In this document: positions 8,372 to 16,791 of the stretch, one piece after another
Numbering within the stretch: the first letter of the stretch is position 1
Layout: every line of letters begins with the position of its first letter
Source: Sphingobium sp. AP49
GTDB taxonomy: Bacteria; Pseudomonadota; Alphaproteobacteria; Sphingomonadales; Sphingomonadaceae
Length of the DNA stretch: 64,000 nt
Assembly (NCBI RefSeq): GCF_000281715.2
Contig: NZ_CP124576.1
Span: 4,347,501 to 4,411,500, forward strand
Reading direction: 5' to 3'
The notes under the pieces: generated by a model
Databases searched by the model: none
What the model was told of the DNA's origin: nothing
The model's input: the letters and a program-made list of their open reading frames with translations, nothing else
Translations under genes and position numbers: made by a program

Positions 8372-9211
8372 ATGTCCGCTACAACGATTACCCGTTTTTC
8401 GCATGAAGCCATCAAGCCGAGCATCGGCAGCCGTATCCTCAACAGCAAGGAGGAGTTGCTGGCGGGCGAACTGGCGCCGCAGATCCGCGAACTGCTGGAA
8501 CAGCGCGGCGTGCTGGTCTTCCCGAAGATCAATTTCACCGACGAGGAACAGATCGCCTTCACCAAGACGCTGGGCGCCTTCGCCCCCGAGCACAAGGGCG
8601 GCGAGGAAATCCACAAGATCACGCTCGACGTGAAGGAAAATCCGCAGAGCGCCGAATATCTCAAGGGCTCGCTCTACTGGCATATCGACGGCACGATGAA
8701 CGATGTGCCGATCCTTGCCTCTTTGCTGTCGTGCAAGGTGCCGGCGACCTGGGGCGGCAATACCGGCTTCTGCAACACCTATGCCGCCTATGAGGCGCTG
8801 ACCGACGAGCAGAAGGCGGAGTATGAGAAGCTGCGCGTGATCCACTCGGTCTGGGCGACGGTCTTCTATTATGAGCCCGAACCCAGCCTCGCCAAGCTGA
8901 AGGGCATGCGCCAGGTCGGCGAGAATGAGTTGCCCCTGGTGTGGAACCACAAGTCGGGCCGCAAGTCGCTGGTGCTGGGCTGCACCGCCCAGCGGGTCAA
9001 GGATCTCGATCCCTATGCCAGCGCCGAAATCCTGGTCGGGCTGCGCGAATGGGCGACCCGCGAGGAGTTCAGCTACAGCCATGAATGGAGCGTCGGCGAC
9101 CTAGTGATCTGGGACAATACCGGCACCATGCACCGGGCCGAGAAATATGATCCCGACTGCAACCGCATGATGCACCGCACCAAGCTGCAGGGCGAAGAAC
9201 CCTTCGAGTAA
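8372..9211 (+). CDS. TauD/TfdA-family Fe(II)/2-oxoglutarate dioxygenase (2)
   Basis: A 279-residue paralogue of the oxygenase at 5884. Iron ligands His104 and Asp106 lie in YWHIDG, the distal His254 in GTMHRAEKY, and Arg265/Arg269 in RMMHR. The start at 8372 (MSATTITRF) is preceded by AGGAG at 8360-8364 with good spacing; an upstream in-frame ATG at 8306 would place the operator inside the gene and is rejected. The reaction is a 2-oxoglutarate-dependent hydroxylation in the cytoplasm, substrate unknown. Two diverged copies with separate regulators suggest two related substrates or successive hydroxylations. A terminator hairpin lies 23 bp downstream. Confidence 0.92.
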   Translation: MSATTITRFSHEAIKPSIGSRILNSKEELLAGELAPQIRELLEQRGVLVFPKINFTDEEQIAFTKTLGAFAPEHKGGEEIHKITLDVKENPQSAEYLKGSLYWHIDGTMNDVPILASLLSCKVPATWGGNTGFCNTYAAYEALTDEQKAEYEKLRVIHSVWATVFYYEPEPSLAKLKGMRQVGENELPLVWNHKSGRKSLVLGCTAQRVKDLDPYASAEILVGLREWATREEFSYSHEWSVGDLVIWDNTGTMHRAEKYDPDCNRMMHRTKLQGEEPFE

Positions 9212-9233
9212 GAAACGGCCGACCGGCCTTTCC

Positions 9234-9268
9234 ACGCCCGCCGCCCATCCCGGGTTGGCGGGCGTTTC
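9234..9268 (+). terminator. Intrinsic terminator after TauD-like gene 2
   Basis: ACGCCCGCC at 9234-9242 pairs perfectly with GGCGGGCGT at 9257-9265, followed by T residues (TTTC). It separates the dioxygenase from the luciferase-like gene beginning at 9291. A smaller GGCC/GGCC hairpin precedes it. Confidence 0.65.
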
Positions 9269-9290
9269 TGTCCTGCCATCGGAGCACGCC

Positions 9291-10298
9291 ATGACCAATC
9301 CCCTGACCTTCGGCTATCTCTATGATTTCCGAAACCCGACCCAGTGGGAACGGCGTCCGGCCGACCTTTATGCCGAAATACTGGATTTCGTCGCCTGGAG
9401 CGAGACAGCGGGCTTTGCCGGCGCCTGGGTGCCCGAACATCATGGCGCCGACGATGGTTATATGCCCGCGCCCAATGTCGCGCTGGCGGCGATCGCGGCG
9501 CGGACCAGCCGGATCAAATTGGGATCGGCGATCGCCCTCGCCCCGCTCTATCATCCGCTGCGCTTTGCCGAGGAATGCGCGATACTCGACATCCTGTCCG
9601 ACGGCCGGCTGGAGATGGCGCTGGCGATCGGCTATCGCCGCCGCGAGACGCAGGCCTATGGCGTCGATTTCGGCAAGCGCGGCGCGCGCTTCGACGAGTT
9701 TCTGGCGATCGTCCAGCGGCTCTGGGCCGGCGAGACGGTCAGCTTTGCCGGCCAGCATTACAGCATCGACAATGCCGTGCTGAAACCCGGCGCGCCGCGC
9801 GGTCGCATCCCCCTCTATATTGGTGGCTTCGCCGAAAAGGCGCTGGCGCGGGTCGCGAAATATGCCGACGGCTATTTCGGCAATGAGGAGGTGTGCGGCC
9901 TTTATGCCGACAAGCTGCGCGCCGAAGGCAAAGACCCCGCATCAGCGCGCATCCGCATCCAGAGCCTGTTTACGCTGGTCGCCGACGATCCCGAGGCGGC
10001 GATGGAGGAAATGGCCCCCTATTTCCACCATGTGAACGAGACCTATGGCGCCTGGCTGGCGGAGGACCAGGCATCGGGGATCGACAATGTGGCGCTGAAA
10101 CCGATGTCGCTCGACGCGTTCAAGCGCAGCGGCATCTTGCAAATTCTTACCCCCGACGCGGCGATCGACCATTTCCGCGCGATGCAGCAACGCATCAATG
10201 TCGAGCATATCATGATGATGCTGCCCCCCGGCCTGCCGCCGGCCAGGTTCCAGCCCTATGCCCAGTGTTTCGCCGACAAGGTGATGCCTGCCTTTTGA
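9291..10298 (+). CDS. Luciferase-like (LLM class) flavin-dependent oxidoreductase
   Basis: A 335-residue TIM-barrel enzyme of the bacterial luciferase family. It shows the N-terminal GYLYDFRNP strand, the VPEHHGADDGYMPAPNVALAA segment, AIALAPLYHPLRFAEECAILD, and LGSAI and GYRR blocks typical of FMN/F420-type LLM proteins. Members use reduced flavin with O2 for Baeyer-Villiger, desulfonation or hydroxylation reactions, or act as dehydrogenases. The ATG at 9291 follows GGAG at 9281-9284; an earlier in-frame ATG at 9255 lies inside the terminator. It ends just before a bidirectional terminator. No flavin reductase is adjacent. Interesting given the LuxC/LuxE-like pair 14 kb away, but nothing indicates luminescence. 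Confidence 0.88.
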   Translation: MTNPLTFGYLYDFRNPTQWERRPADLYAEILDFVAWSETAGFAGAWVPEHHGADDGYMPAPNVALAAIAARTSRIKLGSAIALAPLYHPLRFAEECAILDILSDGRLEMALAIGYRRRETQAYGVDFGKRGARFDEFLAIVQRLWAGETVSFAGQHYSIDNAVLKPGAPRGRIPLYIGGFAEKALARVAKYADGYFGNEEVCGLYADKLRAEGKDPASARIRIQSLFTLVADDPEAAMEEMAPYFHHVNETYGAWLAEDQASGIDNVALKPMSLDAFKRSGILQILTPDAAIDHFRAMQQRINVEHIMMMLPPGLPPARFQPYAQCFADKVMPAF

Positions 10299-10383
10299 GG
10301 GGGAGGATCGGCATCTGGCAGCAGACGGTGGAGATGCCAGCGGACACCGTGCCCCTGGACAGTCCCCGCTGAGCGCCAGGACA

Positions 10384-10416
10384 AAGGGGCCGGGGCGATG
10401 ATCGCCCCGGCCCCTT
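10384..10416. terminator. Bidirectional terminator between convergent genes
   Basis: A perfect 16-bp stem: AAGGGGCCGGGGCGAT at 10384-10399 pairs with its complement at 10401-10416 around a minimal centre. It sits between the rightward LLM gene (ends 10298) and the leftward E1-beta gene (ends 10443). A/T pairs at the base give short U-runs on either strand. Confidence 0.75.
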
Positions 10417-10442
10417 GCAGCCTTTCCCTCTGAACAGCCTGA

Positions 10443-11429
10443 TTAGGCCATCAGCGCCTTGACCGCATCGGCCACACGGTCAGGCGAGACGATATAAGCA
10501 TCCTCCAGCACCTTGGCGAAGGGCACTGGCGACTTGGGCGCACCCAGGCGGCGGACCGGGGCCTTGAGCTGGCCGAACAATTCCTCCGCAATGGTCGCCG
10601 CAATCTCGCCGCCCGGGCCGAAGTCCCGCACCGCTTCATGCGCCACCAGCGCGCGCCCGGTCTTGGCGACCGAGGCCAGCACCGCCTCCCGATCCCAGGG
10701 CGACACCGTGCGCAGGTCGATCAGTTCGGCCGAGATCCCCGCCTCGGCCAGCGCCGGCAGTGCCGCCTGGCAGCGCAATACCTGCGAAGACCAGGAAATG
10801 ATCGTGATGTCCGTGCCTTCCTGCACGATCCGCGCCTTGCCCAGCGGGATCGGGGTCGCGACCTCGTCCACCTCGCCGGGGATGAACAGGCTGCCGGCAG
10901 ATTCGATGAAGATGCAGGGGTCGGGGTCCTGGATGCAGGACAAGAGCAGCCCCTTGTAATCGGCCGGGGTCGACGGCGCGACCACCTTGATGCCGGCGGT
11001 ATGGGCGAACCAGCCTTCCAGATGGTCGGCATGCTGGCCCGCCGTCTGCCAGCCCGCGCCGGTCAGGGTGCGGATGGTGATCGGCACCGTGCTCTGCCCG
11101 CCCGACATGAAGCGCAGCTTGGCGGCATGGTTGAAGATCATGTCCATGCAGACGGTAGTGAAGTTCATCAGCATGATTTCCGCCACCGGCTTGTAGCCGG
11201 CCAGCGCCGCGCCGATCGCCGCACCGATGATCGCCTGTTCGGAGATCGGCGTGGATTTGACGCGATCGTCGCCGAAGCGGGTCGACAGGCCAGCGGTCGC
11301 GCCGGTGACGCCACCGCCCTCGCGATCGGCGACATCCTCGCCCAGCACCAGCACCTTGTCATCCTCCGCCATCGCCTGGGCGAGCGCCGAATTGACGGCC
11401 TGGAGCGAATTCATCTTCTTGGCCGTCAT
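10443..11429 (-). CDS. 2-Oxoacid dehydrogenase E1 component, beta subunit
   Basis: A 328-residue transketolase-type beta subunit. Recognisable blocks are the VLVLGEDVAD N-terminal strand, STPISEQAIIGAAIGAALAG, the EIMLMNF core, the LTGAGWQTAGQHADHLEGWFAHTAGIKVVAPSTP region (shown in parts) and SAELIDLRTVSPWD. With the alpha subunit it forms the thiamine-diphosphate E1 that decarboxylates a 2-oxoacid or acetoin and reductively acylates a lipoyl domain. Its ATG overlaps the alpha-subunit stop (ATGA, 11426-11429), so the pair is co-translated. No E2 acyltransferase or E3 follows; the nearest lipoyl protein is the free-standing domain at 21132. It could be pyruvate, branched-chain or acetoin type. 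Confidence 0.9.
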   Translation of the reverse strand: MTAKKMNSLQAVNSALAQAMAEDDKVLVLGEDVADREGGGVTGATAGLSTRFGDDRVKSTPISEQAIIGAAIGAALAGYKPVAEIMLMNFTTVCMDMIFNHAAKLRFMSGGQSTVPITIRTLTGAGWQTAGQHADHLEGWFAHTAGIKVVAPSTPADYKGLLLSCIQDPDPCIFIESAGSLFIPGEVDEVATPIPLGKARIVQEGTDITIISWSSQVLRCQAALPALAEAGISAELIDLRTVSPWDREAVLASVAKTGRALVAHEAVRDFGPGGEIAATIAEELFGQLKAPVRRLGAPKSPVPFAKVLEDAYIVSPDRVADAVKALMA

Positions 11430-12421
11430 GCGGGCATCTCCTCGGCAAACACGTCGCGGCGCAGTTCGTCGACCGACGGCAGCGGGCTGGCGAGCCCGAA
11501 TTCCTGGGCATCCTCGACCTCGGCCTCGATCTTGGCCTGCATCTGCGCCAATTGATCTTCGGTCGCATGGCCCTGTGCCACCAGCCATGCCTTGAAGGCC
11601 GGCAATGGATCCTTGGCGATCGCCGCAGCCTTTTCTTCCTTGGTCATATATTTGTCGTCGTCGCCCAGGACGTGACCCAGGAAACGGAAGGTCTTGCATT
11701 CCAGCAGGGTCGGCCCCTCGCCCTCGCGGGCGCGGGTGATCGCCTCATGCGCGGCGGCATACATGGCGAGCGGATCATTGCCGTCGACGGTATGACCGGG
11801 CATGCCGTAACCGATCGCGCGCTTGGCGATGAAGTCGACCGAGGTGCCATTTTCGTAGCGCGTATGTTCGGCAAAACCGTTATTCTGGCAGACGAAGATC
11901 ACCGGCAGCTTCCACACCGACGCCAGGTTCAGCGCCTCGTGGAAGGCGCCGATGTTCGATGCGCCGTCGCCGAAATAGGCGATCGTCACCCGCTTCGATC
12001 CGTCGAGCTTTGCCGCCCAGGCAAGGCCGTTGGCGATCGGCATGGAGGAACCGACGATGCCGGTCGTCACCATCACCCCGGTTTCGGGATGGGTAAGGTG
12101 CATCGGTCCGCCCTTGCCCTTGCAGGTGCCATCGACGCGGCCGGCAATCTCCGCCCAGAGCGGGCGCAGCGGCATGTCCTTGGCCACCATGTCGTGAATG
12201 CCGCGATAGATGGTGCAGATCTTGTCATCATCGGTCAGCAGCGACGAGATGGTGGCGGGAATCACCTCCTGCCCGCGTGCCGAATAATAGGGCATGACCA
12301 GCCGCCCGAGGCGAATGGTCTTGCGGATCGCGTCGTCGTTGCGCTCGATCCGGATCATGCGGCGGTAGATGTCCACCAGCGCTTCCGGGCTTGGCGCCGG
12401 GGCGTTGCTCAGCTCTGCCAT
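11426..12421 (-). CDS. 2-Oxoacid dehydrogenase E1 component, alpha subunit
   Basis: A 331-residue thiamine-diphosphate subunit. It contains the YYSARGQEVIP substrate-channel start, YRGIHDMVA, KGKGGPMH, and the ThDP-binding motif running from GDGASNIGAFHEALN to VIFVCQNN (GDG...NN). The start MAELSNAP at 12421 follows GAGG in the minus strand; the frame remains open much further upstream but has no plausible start or family similarity there. It forms an alpha2beta2 E1 with the following gene. Divergent from the MDR gene at 12626 with a ~200-bp intergenic region. The E1 may oxidatively decarboxylate a 2-oxoacid released by the pathway, or serve acetoin cleavage. Confidence 0.9.
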   Translation of the reverse strand: MAELSNAPAPSPEALVDIYRRMIRIERNDDAIRKTIRLGRLVMPYYSARGQEVIPATISSLLTDDDKICTIYRGIHDMVAKDMPLRPLWAEIAGRVDGTCKGKGGPMHLTHPETGVMVTTGIVGSSMPIANGLAWAAKLDGSKRVTIAYFGDGASNIGAFHEALNLASVWKLPVIFVCQNNGFAEHTRYENGTSVDFIAKRAIGYGMPGHTVDGNDPLAMYAAAHEAITRAREGEGPTLLECKTFRFLGHVLGDDDKYMTKEEKAAAIAKDPLPAFKAWLVAQGHATEDQLAQMQAKIEAEVEDAQEFGLASPLPSVDELRRDVFAEEMPA

Positions 12422-12625
12422 GGGTTCCTCAATGGCTATTGGATGTGCCCCTTGCATTGGCCGTCCGGGACCGGGGGTCAACTCGCCCCGGCGATATGTG
12501 CCGGATGCAGCGGGAAGGCCGGGAAAAGGCCCGTTTTTCCTGCCGATTTCGCTCCACCGATATAGGGTGGCCAATGCTTGCAATGCGAACCGATCGGCCC
12601 AAGCTGCCGGCGAGGAGAGCGCGCG

Positions 12626-13633
12626 ATGACGAATATGCTGACCGCCGTCGCCAGGGGTGGCGAAGGGATTGAAGGGATCGCGATCCGCACGGCGCCGATC
12701 CCGGCGGCCGGCCCCGGCGAGGCGCTGGTACGGTTGACGGCAGCGACGCTCAATTTCCGCGATCTCATCATCGCCAGAGGCATGATGCCGGGCCTCGCCA
12801 AGGAACCCGATTATGTACCGCTGTCCTGCGCCACCGGGGAAGTCGTCGCGATCGGCGAAGCTGTATCGCATGTAAAGCCGGGCGACCGGGTCAACCCGAT
12901 CTTCGCGCTGGGCTGGCTGGAGGGACGCCAACCGAGCATGGCGATGCTGGGCGGCAGTACCGATGGGGTCGCGCGCCAATATGCCGTTTTTCCGGCTGAA
13001 AGCCTGTGCATCGTGCCGGACTCGCTCGGCGATCTGGAGGCGGCAACGCTGACCTGCGCCGGCCTCACTGCCTGGAATGCGCTGTTCCTGCCGCGCCCGC
13101 TCCAACCCGGCGAATGGATATTGTGCCAGGGCACCGGCGGCGTCTCGATCGCCGCACTGCAATTTGCCAAGGCGGCGGGTGCCCATGTCGCGATTACATC
13201 CTCCTCCGACGCGAAGCTGGCGCGCGCCCGTGCGCTGGGCGCCGACGTCACGGTCAACTATCGCACCGATCCGGATTGGCCCGGTGCGATCCGCCGCGCA
13301 CTTGGCGGACGCGGAGTCGACATATTGGTCGATGTGGTCGGCGCCAGCCAGATCGAGACCGCAGCCGCCCTGCTCAACCCCGGCGGCGTGATCGCTGCGA
13401 TCGGCATGCTGGGATCGGAATTCAGCTGGCACTTCGCGGATGTCGGCGGCCATCCGGTCGCCCGCATCTCGGTCGGCAACCGCGCCGAACATGAGGCGAT
13501 GCTGGCCTTCTGCGCGCAGCACCGCATCCGCCCGGTGGTTGATGCCGTCTATGATTTATCCCGCCTGGCCGACGCCTATCGCCATCTGGAAAGTGGCGAT
13601 TTCTTCGGCAAGATCGGGATCAACCTGCTTTAG
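12626..13633 (+). CDS. Zinc-independent MDR oxidoreductase (quinone oxidoreductase-like)
   Basis: A 335-residue medium-chain dehydrogenase/reductase. The catalytic domain includes GEALVRLTAATLNFRDLI and CATGEVVAIGEAVSHVKPGDRV; the nucleotide-binding domain has GTGGVSIAALQFAKAAGA and later GVDILVDVVG. The cysteine and histidine zinc ligands of alcohol dehydrogenases are absent, so an NADPH-dependent quinone, enone or enoyl reductase is more likely. ATG 12626 follows GAGGAG at 12612-12617. Divergent from the E1 genes and followed closely by a small unknown ORF. Possible roles are reduction of an alpha,beta-unsaturated carbonyl intermediate or a housekeeping detoxification reaction; the sequence alone does not decide. 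Confidence 0.87.
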   Translation: MTNMLTAVARGGEGIEGIAIRTAPIPAAGPGEALVRLTAATLNFRDLIIARGMMPGLAKEPDYVPLSCATGEVVAIGEAVSHVKPGDRVNPIFALGWLEGRQPSMAMLGGSTDGVARQYAVFPAESLCIVPDSLGDLEAATLTCAGLTAWNALFLPRPLQPGEWILCQGTGGVSIAALQFAKAAGAHVAITSSSDAKLARARALGADVTVNYRTDPDWPGAIRRALGGRGVDILVDVVGASQIETAAALLNPGGVIAAIGMLGSEFSWHFADVGGHPVARISVGNRAEHEAMLAFCAQHRIRPVVDAVYDLSRLADAYRHLESGDFFGKIGINLL

Positions 13634-13649
13634 GATCTGGAAGAGACCA

Positions 13650-13922
13650 ATGAACAAGGATGAACAGGCGCGCGAAGCGGCCGAACGGGTGCTGCAGCTG
13701 GAGGCCGAGCTGGAGGCGGAGGGCGACGCCCGCACCGGCGGCGATGAACTCGCCCACTCGCGGGCAGTGCTGCATCAATGGGTAGACAGCGTGGTTGCGG
13801 TCGTCGCCTCACCCGGCGTGGGTCGGGTGACGCTGATCCATGGCGATGGCAGCCAGACCAAAATCGCTTCGCCCAACCTGCCCTTCCTCCTGTCGCGCCC
13901 CGCCCGTTTCGCGGACGAATAG
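13650..13922 (+). CDS. Small hypothetical protein
   Basis: A 90-residue frame beginning MNKDEQAREAAERV 16 bp after the MDR stop, with a weak GGAAGAG ribosome site. The first half is highly charged and helical (Glu/Ala-rich, possibly a short coiled coil). The second half, from HQWVDSVVAVVASPGVGRVTLIH, is more strand-like. I do not recognise a family. Codon third positions look like those of neighbouring genes, and the gap to the convergent flavoprotein is only 33 bp, which supports it being real. It may be co-transcribed with the MDR gene. No function is proposed. Confidence 0.5.
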   Translation: MNKDEQAREAAERVLQLEAELEAEGDARTGGDELAHSRAVLHQWVDSVVAVVASPGVGRVTLIHGDGSQTKIASPNLPFLLSRPARFADE

Positions 13923-13955
13923 CCAGCGCGGATCAGAAAGGGCTGGCCGCATCAC

Positions 13956-15638
13956 CTAGAATTGATTGTCCAGCCCGGCCGCATGCTTGGCCGCAATATA
14001 GCCGAACACCATCGAGGGTCCGATACTCGAACCGGCACCGGGATAGACATTGCCCATCACCGACGCGGTCGATACCCCGGTGGCGTACAGCCCTGGGATC
14101 ACACCACCATCTGCGCCGACCACCCTGCCCTTCGCATCGGTGATGACACCGCCATAAGTGCTGACGTCCCCGGGCACGACAGGCACGGCATAGAAAGGCC
14201 CCTGTTCGATCGAACCGAGCGCGCTCTGATCCGAGAACGGGTCACCGACGAAACCGCAATTGTCATAGGCGCGTTCGCCACGGTGAAAATCCTCGTCCAC
14301 ACCCTTGGCAACGAAGCCGTTCCAGCGCGCAACCGTGGCCGCCAGCGCGACGGCATCGACGCCGATGCTGTGGGCCAGACCCTCCAGCGTATCGGCCCTA
14401 TGAAGATAGCCGTCCTCAATCCAGCCATCGGGGATCGCCTTGTCAATGAAGCGGCCGGCGACCGCATACAGGCCGACATATTGTCGGTCGAAGATCGCCC
14501 AGCTCGGTACGGCCGCGTTTCGTTTGAGCATGGTTTCGCAATATAGTTCGTAACTGCCGCCTTCGTTCATGTAGCGGACGCCGCTCTGGTCGACCAGGAT
14601 GGCATGCGGCTTGCCAGTCATCGACTGGGCGCCAGGCGCGACATAACCCTTGTCCCAGCCAGGCGCCGGGGTCATCTGATAGCCGACCATCTGGTCCATC
14701 TGGGCCAACTGGCCGCCGACCCGTTCCAGTTCCTGAAGCATCTCGCCGGTATCGCCTTCGGGGGTCTGCGACCATTGCGCGCGCGTTCCCGGCATATAAT
14801 GGTCACGCATCGCCTGATTCCGGGCAAAGCCGCCCGCATTGACGAGCACGCCCAGGCGCGCGCCGATCCGCCATGGCTTGCCGTCCTTCATCGTCACAGC
14901 ACCAATGACGCCATCATCCCCGACGATCAGTTCGCTGACCGGCGAATCCAGCCGGACGTCGACGCCCGCCGCCAACGCCGCCTTGAGCATCCGTCCCTGC
15001 AGCGCCGCGCCGGCCGTGGTATATTTGCGCCCGAACAGCTTGTCGCGAATGGTACGCAGCGCGATCCGGGCGAGCAGCCTGCCCGCCGCCTTGTTCGTTC
15101 GCCGATGCCCCTGCGCTTCCATCCCCTCGACCAGGGTCACATTGAATTCCGCGAAACCCTGGCGCAGCTTGTCGGCCCAATCGCCCAGTTCCTTGCGGTT
15201 GAACGGCTTGGCGACGACCGTGCGCGAGGTTTTGCAGCCGCCCGGCTGTTCGTCATAATAATCCGGCCAGAAGGTCGATCCGCGTTGCAACGCGATGCCA
15301 TTATCGACCAGAAAGTCGATCGCGCGTGGCGCCTGGCTGACATAGGCCAGCCGCTTGTCACGCGAGGTGCCCGGGGCCGGATTGCCATCCAGTTGCTGCA
15401 ACGCATCAAGATAGGTCATCGCCGCGTCCGCGCTGTCCTTCTCGCCATCCGCCAGCATGAAAGGATTGGCCGGTATCCACATCACGCCACCAGACTTGGC
15501 GGTCGTGCCACCCGCCCAGGGGGATTTTTCCAGAATGGCGACGGATTTACCGGCCTTGCGCATGACGAGCGCCGAACTCATCGATCCGGCGCCGCTGCCA
15601 ACGACCACCCAATCGAACGTCTCGTCGAACCCGTTCAT
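13956..15638 (-). CDS. FAD-dependent 3-ketosteroid-dehydrogenase-like flavoprotein
   Basis: A 560-residue FAD_binding_2 (fumarate reductase/KstD-type) protein. The dinucleotide site VVVGSGAGSMSSALVMRKAG is at ~11-30, followed by EKSPWAGGTTAKSGG, WIPAN, and a C-terminal PGDVSTYGGVITDAKGR block and GNVYPGAGSSIGPSMVFGY. This arrangement is characteristic of 3-oxosteroid 1-dehydrogenases and related flavoproteins that desaturate cyclic ketones next to a carbonyl, passing electrons to a quinone-type acceptor. Close neighbours are an enoyl-CoA hydratase (divergent, 137 bp away) and the MDR enzyme. A steroid or other alicyclic ketone substrate is suggested but not proven; Delta4-dehydrogenases and fumarate-type reductases share the fold. 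Confidence 0.87.
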   Translation of the reverse strand: MNGFDETFDWVVVGSGAGSMSSALVMRKAGKSVAILEKSPWAGGTTAKSGGVMWIPANPFMLADGEKDSADAAMTYLDALQQLDGNPAPGTSRDKRLAYVSQAPRAIDFLVDNGIALQRGSTFWPDYYDEQPGGCKTSRTVVAKPFNRKELGDWADKLRQGFAEFNVTLVEGMEAQGHRRTNKAAGRLLARIALRTIRDKLFGRKYTTAGAALQGRMLKAALAAGVDVRLDSPVSELIVGDDGVIGAVTMKDGKPWRIGARLGVLVNAGGFARNQAMRDHYMPGTRAQWSQTPEGDTGEMLQELERVGGQLAQMDQMVGYQMTPAPGWDKGYVAPGAQSMTGKPHAILVDQSGVRYMNEGGSYELYCETMLKRNAAVPSWAIFDRQYVGLYAVAGRFIDKAIPDGWIEDGYLHRADTLEGLAHSIGVDAVALAATVARWNGFVAKGVDEDFHRGERAYDNCGFVGDPFSDQSALGSIEQGPFYAVPVVPGDVSTYGGVITDAKGRVVGADGGVIPGLYATGVSTASVMGNVYPGAGSSIGPSMVFGYIAAKHAAGLDNQF

Positions 15639-15775
15639 CCGCGTCTCTCCCTTTTCCGTTCGTCCGAGCTATCGCGGCAAGCGCGCCATGGGGAGGGCAG
15701 CCCCGCGCTTATCGCCACGGCGACGTTGGCGGCGCACGCGCCCATGCTAGAGCGGAGACAAGGAGAGCCAAGCGC

Positions 15776-16576
15776 ATGAGCCAAGACCTGCCCCAATATC
15801 GCACTATCCAGCTTGAACGGCGCGCGCGGCTGCTGGTGGTCACGCTGAACCGGCCCGAGGCGCTGAATGCGGTCAATCTCGACCTGCATGACGAACTGCC
15901 CGAGGCACTGACCTTTGCAGGCCGCGACAATGGGTCGGACGTGGTGTTGCTGACCGGCGCCGGCCGCGCCTTTTCGGCCGGCGGCGACATCGCCCATATG
16001 GAGCATAATGCCGCCAACCCGCATCTCTTCGACCATGAGGCGCGGCAGGCCAAACGGATCGTGTCCGCTCTGCTCGATATCGAAAAGCCGGTGGTGTGCC
16101 GGATGAACGGCCATGCCGTAGGGCTGGGCGCGTCGATCGCGTTGCTGTGCGACATCATCTTTGCCGCCGAGGGCGCGAAAATCGGCGATCCGCATGTCGG
16201 CATCGGCCTGGTCGCGGGCGATGGCGGCGCGGTCATCTGGGCGCAGCGGATCGGCATCGCCAAGGCGAAAGAATATCTGCTGACTGGCGAATTGCTGAGC
16301 GCGACCAAGGCGGCGGAGATCGGCCTCATCAACCACTGCATGCCAGCCGACGAGCTAGACGCGGCGGTCGATGCCTTCTGCGCGAAGCTGCTGGCCGGCG
16401 CCCCAAACGCGATCCGCTGGACCAAGATCCTGACCAATATGGAACTGAAGCGGATCGCCTCTGCAGTGATGGACGCCGGCATCGCCTATGAATCGCTCAG
16501 CGTCCGTACCGCCGACCATCGCGAAGGCATTGCCGCCCTCAAGGAAAAGCGGACAGCGAAGTTTACCGGGCGATAG
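15776..16576 (+). CDS. Enoyl-CoA hydratase/isomerase family protein
   Basis: A 266-residue crotonase-fold protein. The first oxyanion-hole segment is GRAFSAGGDIAHM (~67-79) and the second is RMNGHAVGLGASIALLCDI (~113-131). The position usually held by the first hydratase Glu falls in the DPHVGIGLVAGDGG region, where the Glu is not obvious, so isomerase, hydrolase or lyase activity is possible. Crotonases act on CoA thioesters in the cytoplasm. Divergently transcribed from the ketosteroid-dehydrogenase-like gene with a 137-bp gap, and followed after ~200 bp by bphP, which is probably unrelated in function. Confidence 0.88.
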   Translation: MSQDLPQYRTIQLERRARLLVVTLNRPEALNAVNLDLHDELPEALTFAGRDNGSDVVLLTGAGRAFSAGGDIAHMEHNAANPHLFDHEARQAKRIVSALLDIEKPVVCRMNGHAVGLGASIALLCDIIFAAEGAKIGDPHVGIGLVAGDGGAVIWAQRIGIAKAKEYLLTGELLSATKAAEIGLINHCMPADELDAAVDAFCAKLLAGAPNAIRWTKILTNMELKRIASAVMDAGIAYESLSVRTADHREGIAALKEKRTAKFTGR

Positions 16577-16690
16577 CCATAGCGGATACCGGCCCATTCG
16601 CCCCATCGCGCCGTCGGTCCATCCCGTTCAGTACACCCCCGTCAGCGACCGGCCAGAAAGCTTAAGCCAGATTAATGACAATGCCGTCCC

Positions 16691-16715
16691 GCTTCCCTAA
16701 GCGATTAGGGCAAGC
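16691..16715 (+). promoter_or_regulatory. Inverted repeat upstream of bphP
   Basis: CCCTAA (16695-16700), GCGA, TTAGGG (16705-16710) is a perfect palindrome, extended outward by GCTT/AAGC with one extra base. If bphP starts at the GTG at 16792, this lies ~80 bp upstream, a normal operator position. If the gene started at the ATG at 16675 it would be coding, which argues for the downstream start. Confidence 0.45.
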
Positions 16716-16791
16716 GCATGGCAACCCGACCCGTAATGGTGCGTTTAGCGAGGCTGGCGATCGATCGTCACGGCGTGAATACGGAGTATAT

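Noticed and set aside
12454..12577. 9-bp inverted repeat (GCATTGGCC/GGCCAATGC) in the E1/MDR divergent gap
   Set aside because: The arms are over 100 bp apart and only 9 bp long, which is weak evidence for either an operator or a mobile element.
13922..13947. Hairpin between the small ORF and the convergent flavoprotein as a terminator
   Set aside because: Only a 6-bp stem (GCCAGC/GCTGGC) with a 14-base loop and no T-run; too weak to call.
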